NCBI RefSeq assembly: GCF_000307265.1
Contig: NZ_DF158898.1
Location: forward strand, 263,918-327,917
Direction: 5' to 3'
DNA length: 64,000 bases
DNA from: Oscillibacter ruminantium GH1
Lineage (GTDB): Bacteria; Bacillota; Clostridia; Oscillospirales; Oscillospiraceae
Shown: positions 54,193 through 61,440 of the stretch, one piece after another
Position numbering within the stretch: the first letter of the stretch is position 1
Layout: each line of letters begins with the position of its first letter
Notes under the pieces: model-generated
The model's input: the letters and a program-made list of their open reading frames with translations, nothing else
Database searches by the model: none
Told to the model about the DNA's origin: nothing
Translations under genes and position numbers: made by a program

Positions 54193-54930
54193 ATGTCTGG
54201 ACATTCCAAGTGGCATAACATTCAAAAGACCAAGGGAGCGGCTGACGCGAAACGTTCCGCGGCATTTACCAAGGTGGCCAAGGAGATCATCGTGGCCGTG
54301 AAAGAAGGCGGCGGCAGCGGCGACCCCAACAACAACTCCCGTCTGGCCACCGTTATTGCCAAGGCCAAGGCCGTGAATATGCCCAATGAAAATATCAAGC
54401 GCACCATTGACAAAGCTCTGGGCGCGGGCAATACTGATAGCTTCGAATCCATCACCTATGAGGGATACGGTCCCGGCGGCGTGGCCGTTATCGTGGACGC
54501 CCTGACCGATAACCGCCAGCGCACCGCGCCGGAGGTTCGCCATGCGTTCGACAAATGCAACGGCAACATGGGCGCTCCCGGCTGCGTCAGCTGGTCCTTT
54601 GACAAGAAGGGCGTCATCGTCATCGACAACGAGGACGGTGAGCTGGACGAAGACACCGTTATGATGGACGCGCTGGAAGCGGGCGCTGCAGATTTTGAGG
54701 CAGACGGCCCGGCTCTGGAGATTACCACCGACCCCGACGCGTTCAACGGAGTGGTGAAGGCCCTGGAAGAGAAGGGATACAGCTTTGTCAACGCCGACAT
54801 TGAGATGGTACCCCAGAACTACATGGTCCTCTCCAGCGAAGGGGACGTGAAGAATATGGAGAAGCTCATCGACATGCTGGAGGACAACGACGATGTTCAA
54901 AACGTCTGGCATAACTGGGAGCAGGACTGA
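54193..54930 (+). CDS. yebC: YebC/PmpR family regulator
   Basis: A 245-aa protein with the full family opening MSGHSKWHNIQKTKGAADAK, GGSGDPNNNSRLATVIAKA, KRTIDKALGAGN and YEGYGPGGVAVIVDALTDNR. YebC proteins act as DNA-binding regulators in some bacteria and in translation of hard (polyproline) stretches in others. The family is clear, the local role is not. ATG 54193 follows AAAGGAG. The frame reaching 54049 is an overlap artefact. Confidence 0.95.
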   Translation: MSGHSKWHNIQKTKGAADAKRSAAFTKVAKEIIVAVKEGGGSGDPNNNSRLATVIAKAKAVNMPNENIKRTIDKALGAGNTDSFESITYEGYGPGGVAVIVDALTDNRQRTAPEVRHAFDKCNGNMGAPGCVSWSFDKKGVIVIDNEDGELDEDTVMMDALEAGAADFEADGPALEITTDPDAFNGVVKALEEKGYSFVNADIEMVPQNYMVLSSEGDVKNMEKLIDMLEDNDDVQNVWHNWEQD

Positions 54931-55055
54931 AAGAAGCTAAATTGCATCTGTTTTCCATGCTCCTGTGCTGATTCAGACTGTTCGGCAACCTCACTTGAAG
55001 CACAAAGTAAATAAACGGTGAAAACGATTACAATACGGCTAACATGGAAAATCAC

Positions 55056-55097
55056 CCTTTTGTACGCGGAAATGCGTATAAAAGGGCGGTTTTTTTG
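55056..55097 (+). terminator. Terminator after yebC
   Basis: CCCTTTTGTACGC (55056-55068) pairs with GCGTATAAAAGGG (55075-55087), with G-U, then CGG and T7. Confidence 0.85.
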
Positions 55098-55219
55098 CTA
55101 AAAATGGTTACCCAAATAACATTTAAGATGAATCCAGCTGATAAAAGCATAAAAAAGTTGTTATGAAAACCAGACAAGGCGGTGTTAGTCCGGTTCAATA
55201 GACCTCGTACAGTGAAACG

Positions 55220-55260
55220 AAGTCTTTTGTATATAAGTGGTACTTATATACAAAAGACTT
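55220..55260. repeat. Perfect 19-bp inverted repeat in AT-rich DNA
   Basis: AAGTCTTTTGTATATAAGT (55220-55238) and ACTTATATACAAAAGACTT (55242-55260) are perfect inverted copies with a GGT loop. It could fold as a long RNA hairpin or be a bound palindrome. It lies 95 bases before the next gene's promoter. Confidence 0.9.
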
Positions 55261-55315
55261 ATCACACCATTTAAAGTTTTTAACAAATTATTAATTTATT
55301 TTAGATAAAAAAAGA

Positions 55316-55344
55316 TTGCCAACTTAATAAAAATATGTTAATAT
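55316..55344 (+). promoter_or_regulatory. Promoter for the small gene at 55375
   Basis: TTGCCA (55316-55321), 17-bp spacer, TAATAT (55339-55344), in AT-rich DNA. Confidence 0.5.
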
Positions 55345-55374
55345 TGTCAAAAATTGAATAAAGAGGGTGTTTTC

Positions 55375-55677
55375 GTGGCTCTAAAAGTGTATACTATGGA
55401 AAAAAACTATATATTAGGTGAAGAGGGAAGTATATACACAACCTATGGTATATCATGTATCATTGACGGGATGATTGTGGATCGGATTTCCGATATGTCT
55501 CAAAATCAATGCCTTGTTTCCAACTTTGCTGCGCTTTTAAACAAAATTCAGCTCAATCCAAAACGTTTTCGCCCTCTTTCTATTTTTCTTGCATCACAGA
55601 TGGAAGAAGTCCTTGAAAGTATTGGATTGTTCGATATTCTGGAAGAGAGCCGGTCATTTGAAGAAGTGATCTGTTAA
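55375..55677 (+). CDS. DUF6514-like small protein
   Basis: A 100-aa protein, low in GC compared with the rest of the window. It has YTTYGISCIIDGMIVDRISD and DMSQNQCLVSNFAALLNKIQ, with a helical end (SIFLASQMEEVLESIG). It resembles the small DUF6514 proteins of clostridia in size and in the YGI...D.S pattern, but I am not sure. The start at GTG 55375 follows GAGGG. A TTG seven codons upstream is also open. Not obviously mobile, but the base composition is odd. Confidence 0.6.
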   Translation: MALKVYTMEKNYILGEEGSIYTTYGISCIIDGMIVDRISDMSQNQCLVSNFAALLNKIQLNPKRFRPLSIFLASQMEEVLESIGLFDILEESRSFEEVIC

Positions 55678-55999
55678 AAAAGTTATGAAACATCAGGAAT
55701 ATATTTGGAACGGAAAACCCGAAAGTGACTCAATCATACAATAGGGTGGGCATAATTGAAAAGCAGGTAGGTACAAGGCGGGCAAAAACGAAACCGGTTT
55801 CTAACCCCGCCGGTGCGCGGATATCAGCCTCCAAATCTATAAAGACGTCCCCGAAAACTACGGGAACGTTTTTCTGGATTTGAAAAAAGTAATAAACAAA
55901 TATTTTGTTTGTTTGATTCGATGTAACCTGCTGGTTGTGTTTTGTGAAATCTGCGGTACGCTGAACGCAGAGGGAAGTGCGGGTCCGCTGGTTTCGGTA
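55678..55999. other. Intergenic region without a recognised gene
   Basis: Nothing coding was recognised. It contains a hairpin plus T-run at 55845-55873. The plus-strand frame that starts at 55880 runs into rnpB on the other strand and is rejected. Confidence 0.6.
55845..55873 (+). terminator. Terminator-like hairpin
   Basis: ACGTCCCCG (55845-55853) pairs with CGGGAACGT (55861-55869), with one mismatch, and the T-run reaches 55873. It may end the small gene's transcript. Confidence 0.55.
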
Positions 56000-56043
56000 A
56001 AAGAAAAGAACAAGTCCCGGCTGCGTGTTCCGCAGCCGGGACT
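56000..56043 (-). terminator. Terminator of rnpB
   Basis: On the minus strand AGTCCCGGCTGCG (56031-56043) pairs with CGCAGCCGGGACT (56013-56025), followed by a T/C-rich stretch. It lies 9 bases beyond the 3' end of rnpB. Confidence 0.8.
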
Positions 56044-56051
56044 ATATCTTA

Positions 56052-56480
56052 GCGCAAGCAAAACTGTAAGCCGGGTTCTGTATTTGACAGTCATCTATCT
56101 CGACGCGCCGTTGCCGACGCGCTCAAGCCACCTCCCGGAAGCGGTCGGGCCGACCTGTTGCTTCCCCACGGTGTTGCTCCGGATAGAGTTTACAGCGACG
56201 GACTGTCTCCAGCCGTCGGGTGAGCTCTTACCTCACCTTTCCATCCTTACCGTCTTTTGCCGATCCACGGAAACCGACTGCTCCGCGCCCCGCCCGAAAG
56301 CGGTACTAGCCGGCGCGGCATCAACTGCCATGGAACGGTAAAAGACGGCGGTATCTCTCTGTTGCACTTTTCCTGAAGTCGCCTTCGGCGGGCGTTACCC
56401 GTTATCCTTGCCCTGTGGAGCCCGGACTTTCCTCATAGACGGCCTTTCGGCCTGCCCACGCGACTGTCTGTTTTACTTGC
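56052..56480 (-). ncRNA. rnpB: RNase P RNA, type A
   Basis: The ribozyme that trims tRNA 5' ends. Reading the minus strand, conserved blocks appear in order: GACAGTC (P2), GAGGAAAGTCCGGGC near the 5' end, GCAACAGAGAGATACCGCC, GGTAAGAGCTCACC, AAACTCTATCCGGAGCAA, GCTTGAG, GACTGTC (P2 partner) and CAGAACCCGGCTTAC near the 3' end. P1 is GCAAGTAAAAC with GTTTTGCTTGC. About 430 nt, which matches bacterial type A rather than the B type of Bacillus. A promoter ends 7 bases before the 5' end. Boundaries are within a few bases. Confidence 0.96.
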
Positions 56481-56486
56481 TTATCT

Positions 56487-56515
56487 ATTTTAACCGCCTT
56501 TTCGCCTCTTGTCAA
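56487..56515 (-). promoter_or_regulatory. Sigma-A promoter of rnpB
   Basis: On the minus strand TTGACA (56510-56515), 17-bp spacer, TAAAAT (56487-56492). It places transcription start at about 56480. Confidence 0.85.
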
Positions 56516-56551
56516 CCGGGGAGATCAAATGTAAATTTTGGCGAGGTCACA

Positions 56552-56580
56552 TTGCTATTTTTCACAAGCTGAGGTATACT
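56552..56580 (+). promoter_or_regulatory. Promoter for murD
   Basis: TTGCTA (56552-56557), 17-bp spacer, TATACT (56575-56580), 48 bases before murD and divergent from rnpB. Confidence 0.7.
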
Positions 56581-56596
56581 ATTTAGGTAATTTTTC

Positions 56597-56615
56597 CGCC
56601 CTTGCGGGCGTTTTT
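56597..56615 (+). terminator. Short hairpin plus T5 in the murD leader
   Basis: CGCCC (56597-56601) pairs with GGGCG (56606-56610), then T5 and the ribosome site GGAGG. It is short and may act as a weak attenuator or stabilise the leader. Confidence 0.4.
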
Positions 56616-56628
56616 GGAGGAACCGCTT

Positions 56629-58008
56629 ATGACGTTACAGGAATACATCGCGTCCATTCAGGACAAATCCGTGGCCATCGTGGGTATCGGCGTGAGCAAT
56701 ACGCCGCTGATTGAACTTCTGGCAAGGTCCGGCATCCGGGTCACAGCCTGTGACCGGAAAAGTCGGGAGGCGCTGGGCAGTGAAGCCGAGCGGCTGGAGG
56801 CACTGGGCGTCTCTTTGAAGCTGGGAGATGGATATCTCAAAGATTTGACACAAGACATCATTTTCCGCACGCCGGGACTGCGGCAGGATGTGCCGGAGCT
56901 GCTGGCGGCGGTGGATCGGGGGAGCGTCATTACCTCCGAAATGGAAGTCTTCTTTCAGGTGGCTCCCTGCACGTTGATTGCCGTCACCGGGAGCGACGGA
57001 AAAACCACCACCACCACCCTGATCGCGGAGTTTTTGAAGGCCGCCGGGAAAACCGTCCATGTGGGCGGAAATATCGGACATCCGCTGTTGTGCGAGGCGG
57101 GAGAGATGGCTCCTGAGGATTACGCTGTGCTGGAACTCAGCTCTTTTCAGCTGATGACCATGACGCGCAGCCCTCACATCTCCGTTATCACCAATCTGGC
57201 GCCCAACCATCTGGATGTTCACCGGGACATGGCAGAGTATATCTCTGCAAAGGAAAATATCTTTACACATCAAACACCTGAGGACATTGCGGTGTTTAAT
57301 GCCGACAACGCTATTACGGCAGAGCAGTCCGCCCGGGCCGTGGGTCGGATGCGCCTGTTCTCCCGGCAGTCTGAGCCGGAGGAGGGCGTGTTCCTGCGGG
57401 GAGACGCGATCATCTCCCGAAAAAACGGAGCGGAACGGGAGGTCATGAAAACCGGGGACATACTGATTCCCGGCATTCACAATGTAGAAAACTATATGGC
57501 GGCAATATCCGCCGTGGACGGCTTGGTATCCGACGAAGACATGCGTCATGTGGCTCGGACTTTTGCCGGGGTGGAGCATCGCATTGAGTTGGTGCGGACG
57601 CTCCGAGGCGCACGGTATTATAACGACTCGATCGGTACCAGTCCCTCCCGCACCATCGCAGGGCTGCGATCCTTCCCGGAAAAGGTGATTTTGATCGCCG
57701 GAGGCTATGATAAGCATATTCCCTTTGATGTGTTGGGGCCGGAGATCGTGGATCACGTGAAACTGTTGATCCTCTGCGGGGCCACGGCGGACAAAATCCG
57801 TGCCTGCGTGGAAAGTGCGCCAAACTATCAGGGCCAGCCCGAAATGATGACCATCCCCGATTTCAAGTCCGCCGTGGAAACCGCCTCTCAGCGGGCGGGC
57901 GAGGGCGACGTGGTGCTGCTGAGTCCGGCCTGTGCGGCCTTTGACCAGTTCAAGAATTTCATGGAACGGGGCAAGGTCTTCAAGCAGCTGGTGGAGGAAC
58001 TGAAATAA
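56629..58008 (+). CDS. murD: UDP-N-acetylmuramoyl-L-alanine--D-glutamate ligase
   Basis: Adds D-Glu to UDP-MurNAc-L-Ala. The 459-aa chain has VAIVGIGVSNTPL, ATP-loop VTGSDGKTTTTTLI near residue 120, GGNIGHPLL, LELSSFQLMTM, ITNLAPNHLDVH and late motifs EHRIELV, YYNDSIGTSPSRT, LIAGGYDKHIPF and LLSPACAAFDQF. ATG 56629 with GGAGGAACC upstream is chosen over the longer TTG frame. It stands apart from ddl-murF, 53 kb away, with its own promoter. Confidence 0.95.
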   Translation: MTLQEYIASIQDKSVAIVGIGVSNTPLIELLARSGIRVTACDRKSREALGSEAERLEALGVSLKLGDGYLKDLTQDIIFRTPGLRQDVPELLAAVDRGSVITSEMEVFFQVAPCTLIAVTGSDGKTTTTTLIAEFLKAAGKTVHVGGNIGHPLLCEAGEMAPEDYAVLELSSFQLMTMTRSPHISVITNLAPNHLDVHRDMAEYISAKENIFTHQTPEDIAVFNADNAITAEQSARAVGRMRLFSRQSEPEEGVFLRGDAIISRKNGAEREVMKTGDILIPGIHNVENYMAAISAVDGLVSDEDMRHVARTFAGVEHRIELVRTLRGARYYNDSIGTSPSRTIAGLRSFPEKVILIAGGYDKHIPFDVLGPEIVDHVKLLILCGATADKIRACVESAPNYQGQPEMMTIPDFKSAVETASQRAGEGDVVLLSPACAAFDQFKNFMERGKVFKQLVEELK

Positions 58009-58051
58009 GGAAAAGCCCGTCTCGCATAGAATCATTTGATGGGGTGATTCT

Positions 58052-58750
58052 ATGAGAGGATATCGGTACTACCGGCGGCCTTTGACCCGCCGGGCGGCGG
58101 CGCGGCTGGTTCTAGTATTGTTGCTGCTGGGACTAACGGCGGCAATGACGATGGCGGGCATGCAGATGAAGCACCTTTTGACCCAGTTGGCCACCACGCG
58201 GGTCACCAACATGGTGAACCGAATTGTCACGCAGGCTGTGAACGAAACGATTGACAGTGGTGAGATCAAATATGATGATCTAATCTCCTTTGAAAAGGAC
58301 AATGATGGGAAAATTACGGCAGTAAAGAGCAACATGCCGGAGTTTAACCGGCTGCAATCCAAAATTCTCAACGTGGTCTTGGAGCGCATCTCTGAGGTAT
58401 CCACCAAGGATTTGTCCATTCCCGTGGGCAGTCTCACGGGCGTGAACCTTCTTGCTGGCCGAGGACCTATGGTGACGGTACGAATGCAGTCGGTGGGGTC
58501 CTCCACCGCCCATCTGACAAACCAATTTGTCTCCGCCGGCATCAACCAGACCAAGCACCAGATTCTGCTTGAGGTGGATGTGTCCGTGGCGATTCTGCTG
58601 CCGGGTTTTCGCACGGCAACGCAGGTCAGCAACGCATTCACCGTGGCGGAGACGGTCATCGTGGGTACGGTGCCGGAAACCTATACCTATTTCAATTCCA
58701 GCGGAGAGTTGGCGGAAGACGCCAAAGAGTATATTCTTAACAAAGACTGA
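58052..58750 (+). CDS. yunB: Sporulation protein YunB
   Basis: A 232-aa protein with one N-terminal membrane helix (about 18-38) and an extracellular or forespore-space domain. It has RVTNMVNRIVTQAVNETIDS, SVSTKDLSIPVGSL-like patterns (here EVSTKDLSIPVGSLTG), HLTNQFVSAGINQTKHQI and VAILLPGFRTATQVSNAF. In B. subtilis YunB is a mother-cell sporulation protein. The ATG lies next to a small stem, AGAATCA (58028-58034) and TGATTCT (58045-58051), with its ribosome bases in the loop. Confidence 0.87.
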   Translation: MRGYRYYRRPLTRRAAARLVLVLLLLGLTAAMTMAGMQMKHLLTQLATTRVTNMVNRIVTQAVNETIDSGEIKYDDLISFEKDNDGKITAVKSNMPEFNRLQSKILNVVLERISEVSTKDLSIPVGSLTGVNLLAGRGPMVTVRMQSVGSSTAHLTNQFVSAGINQTKHQILLEVDVSVAILLPGFRTATQVSNAFTVAETVIVGTVPETYTYFNSSGELAEDAKEYILNKD

Positions 58751-58808
58751 CAGGGAGGCCCACCTCCCGATTTCAGCCCCGGGCGGGCCGCGCGAAAGGA
58801 AAGAAACC

Positions 58809-60785
58809 ATGGATTATCGGGAGGAAATGAAACAGCTGCGTTCCGAACTCAACGAGAACGCATACCGCTATTATGTTCTGGATGAACCCACCATGCAGGA
58901 TTATGAATACGACATGAAAAACCGCCGCCTTCAGCAGCTGGAGCGGGAGCATCCGGAGGAGATCACTCCGGATTCCCCCACCCAGCGCGTGGGCGACAAG
59001 CTGAAGGCGGGCTTTGCGACCTATCACCACGAGGTGCCTCTGGAGAGCTTGCAGGATGTGTTCTCCGCTTCCGAGGTGGAGGATTTCTGCCGCCGGATGG
59101 AGGAGACTCTGGGACCGGATGTGGAATACTCTTTGGAACCCAAGGTAGACGGACTCTCTGTGGCTCTGGAGTATCGGGACGGTATATTCGTCAGCGGCGC
59201 TACCCGGGGCGACGGACGGGTGGGGGAGGATGTAACCGAAAACCTGCGTACCGTTCGCTCCATCCCCATGACTCTGCCGGAAAAGCTGCCCCGACTCATT
59301 GTCCGGGGTGAGGTTTATATGGCCCGCTCTGTGTTCGACGAGATCAACCAGCAGCGGGAGATTGATGGCAAGCCCCTTATGGCCAATCCCCGAAACGCCG
59401 CTGCCGGTTCCCTACGACAATTGGACCCCAAGATTGCCGCCCAACGCCGGCTGGACATTCAGATTTTCAATTTACAGCTGGCACAGGGACGGGAGTTTAA
59501 AACGCATTCCGAAACGCTGGATTATTTGGAAAGCCAGCATTTCCGGGTCATTCCGCACCGAACGCTCCGCACTGTGGAGGCTTGTCAGCAGGAGATCGTG
59601 GATATCAACGAGCGCCGGATGGACTACCCCTATGATATGGACGGTGCGGTTATCAAGGTCAACCGTCTTGCCGATCGGGAGCAGCTGGGCAGTACCGTGA
59701 AATGTCCCAAATGGGCCATCGCCTATAAATACCCACCCGAGCAAAAGCCCTCCACCGTGTTGGATATTGTGGTTCAGGTGGGCCGAACCGGCGTTTTGAC
59801 GCCCCGGGCGGTGCTGGCTCCGGTTCATTTGGCGGGGACCACCGTCCAGAGTGCCACACTTCACAATCAGGATCAGATCACGGAAAAGGACATCCGTATT
59901 GGGGACACTGTGCTGGTTCAGAAGGCGGGTGAGATCATCCCTGAGATTGTGGAGGTGGATCTATCGAAACGTCCTGTCGGGACGGTTCCCTATGAGCTGC
60001 CAAAAATCTGTCCCGTCTGCGGTGCGCCGGTGACCCGGGATGTGGACGGTGTGGCTGTGCGCTGCACCGGCGCGGAGTGTCCCGCCCAGCTGCTGCGTAA
60101 TATTACCCACTTTGCCAGCCGGGATGCCATGGACATCGACGGACTGGGCCCCGCCGTGCTTCAGCAGCTGATCGAAAACGGTCTGATTCACTCCGCCGCC
60201 GATCTGTATAGCTTGAATGAGCAGGATTTTGCGCAACTGGACCGGATGGGGGAGAAGTCCGCTGCCAACGCCGTGGCCGCTATCGAGAAGTCTAAGTCCA
60301 ACGATCTTGGAAAATTGCTCTACGCGCTGGGTATCCGTCAGGTGGGCGCGAAAGCGGGCCGGGTGCTGGCTCTGCACTTTAAGACGCTGGACGCACTGGA
60401 GCGAGCCTCCTTGGACGAGCTGACTGCCATCGACGATGTGGGTGCGGTCACAGCTCAGTTCATTCTGGACTGGCTGGCAAGTCCTCAGTCGCAGGATCTT
60501 CTGGAAAAACTTCGCCGGGCAGGCGTGAACATGACTTGCACGGAGCAGGCGGTTGATGATCGGTTTACAGGGATGACCTTTGTCCTCACCGGCTCGCTGA
60601 CCCGGTTTGACCGGAAAGCCGCCGAAGCGGAGATCATGGCCAGAGGCGGAAAAGCTTCCACCTCCGTTTCAAAAAAAACCAGCTATGTAGTGGCCGGAGA
60701 CGCCGCCGGAAGCAAACTGCAAAAGGCGCAGGAACTGGGCATTCCAGTGCTGACGGAGGACGAGTTTGCCCATATGCTGGAATAA
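58809..60785 (+). CDS. ligA: NAD-dependent DNA ligase
   Basis: The 658-aa ligase seals nicks with NAD. The adenylated lysine is residue 112 in EPKVDGLSVAL. ARGEVYMAR-like and NPRNAAAGSLRQLDP motifs follow. The OB fold, a zinc finger (CPVCGAPV and CTGAECPAQ) and HhH motifs (MGEKSAANAVAAIEKS) are all present, with a C-terminal BRCT domain (TFVLTGSLTRFDRKAAEAEI). ATG 58809 follows GAAAGGAAAG. The longer frame from 58527 overlaps yunB. A hairpin GGGAGG/CCTCCC lies in the short gap before it. Confidence 0.97.
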   Translation: MDYREEMKQLRSELNENAYRYYVLDEPTMQDYEYDMKNRRLQQLEREHPEEITPDSPTQRVGDKLKAGFATYHHEVPLESLQDVFSASEVEDFCRRMEETLGPDVEYSLEPKVDGLSVALEYRDGIFVSGATRGDGRVGEDVTENLRTVRSIPMTLPEKLPRLIVRGEVYMARSVFDEINQQREIDGKPLMANPRNAAAGSLRQLDPKIAAQRRLDIQIFNLQLAQGREFKTHSETLDYLESQHFRVIPHRTLRTVEACQQEIVDINERRMDYPYDMDGAVIKVNRLADREQLGSTVKCPKWAIAYKYPPEQKPSTVLDIVVQVGRTGVLTPRAVLAPVHLAGTTVQSATLHNQDQITEKDIRIGDTVLVQKAGEIIPEIVEVDLSKRPVGTVPYELPKICPVCGAPVTRDVDGVAVRCTGAECPAQLLRNITHFASRDAMDIDGLGPAVLQQLIENGLIHSAADLYSLNEQDFAQLDRMGEKSAANAVAAIEKSKSNDLGKLLYALGIRQVGAKAGRVLALHFKTLDALERASLDELTAIDDVGAVTAQFILDWLASPQSQDLLEKLRRAGVNMTCTEQAVDDRFTGMTFVLTGSLTRFDRKAAEAEIMARGGKASTSVSKKTSYVVAGDAAGSKLQKAQELGIPVLTEDEFAHMLE

Positions 60786-60812
60786 TTACAAAAAAGAATC
60801 ATTGCGATAAAA

Positions 60813-60846
60813 AAAGGTGGTATGGCTGTAAAGCCATACCACCTTT
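60813..60846. terminator. Bidirectional terminator between ligA and the cotJC fragment
   Basis: AAAGGTGGTATGGCT (60813-60827) and AGCCATACCACCTTT (60832-60846) form a perfect 15-bp stem between convergent genes, with A/T runs outside. Confidence 0.85.
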
Positions 60847-60864
60847 CATGCGTTGTATACCAGA

Positions 60865-61383
60865 TTATTTGTCGAAAGACGGGTTCATATAGTACACATT
60901 TTTCTCGTTCATGCGATCCTTGGCCAGACGCAGACCCTCGCCAAAGCGCTGGAAGTGGACGATTTCCCGTGCCCGCAGGAAGCGAATGGCGTCGGTAACG
61001 TCCGGGTCATCAGAAAGCCGCAGGATGTTGTCATAGGTCAGGCGAGCCTTTTGCTCGGCTGCCAGATCTTCCGTCAGATCGGCGATGGTATCTCCGGTAA
61101 CGGCAATGCCGTCGGCGCTCCAAGGGGAACCGGAGGCAGCAGTGGGATAGACAGAGGCGGTGTGGTCGATGAAGTAGGGGGCAAAGCCGCCTTCCTTCAC
61201 GTCTTTCTCGTTGAGATTCCGTGTCAGCTGATGGACGATGGTTCCCACCATCTCAAGATGGCCCAGCTCCTCAGTACCGATATCGGTCAGCAAACCCTTC
61301 AACTCCGGATAAGGCATGGAGTACCGCTGGCTCAGATACCGCAATGACGCACCAAGCTCTCCATGCGGACCACCATACTGCAA
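60865..61383 (-). pseudogene. cotJC: cotJC, 3' part of a spore-coat manganese catalase, cut off at its 5' end
   Basis: About 172 residues match the CotJC/manganese catalase family from YGGPHGELGASLRYLSQRYS to the end: DIGTEELGHLEMVGTIVHQL, DLAAEQKARLTYDNI and RAREIVHFQRFGEGL keep the metal Glu and His ligands. The usual first 25-30 residues are missing. Upstream, the frame stays open for 18 codons (KKRYGAFLQKHPVSFRSLL) with no start or ribosome site and then meets the recombinase stop codon TAG at 61438-61440. The only possible start is TTG 61383, without a ribosome site. Either the gene is dead or it is rebuilt when the element leaves. Confidence 0.85.
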
Positions 61384-61440
61384 GAGACTGCGAAAAGAAA
61401 CCGGGTGTTTCTGTAAAAAGGCCCCATAGCGTTTTTTCTA
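61370..61440 (-). other. Probable attachment junction (att half-site)
   Basis: Catalase homology starts near CAGTATGGTGG (around 61372-61382), and the recombinase stop is at 61438. The recombination core should lie in this interval, most likely close to the homology break at about 61375-61390. The other junction is outside the window, so the common core cannot be read. Confidence 0.5.

Noticed and set aside
55880..56341. 153-residue frame on the plus strand
   Set aside because: Covers rnpB on the opposite strand, and the residues do not resemble a protein family.
56635..58035. 466-residue frame on the minus strand
   Set aside because: Antisense shadow of murD, whose motifs are complete on the plus strand.
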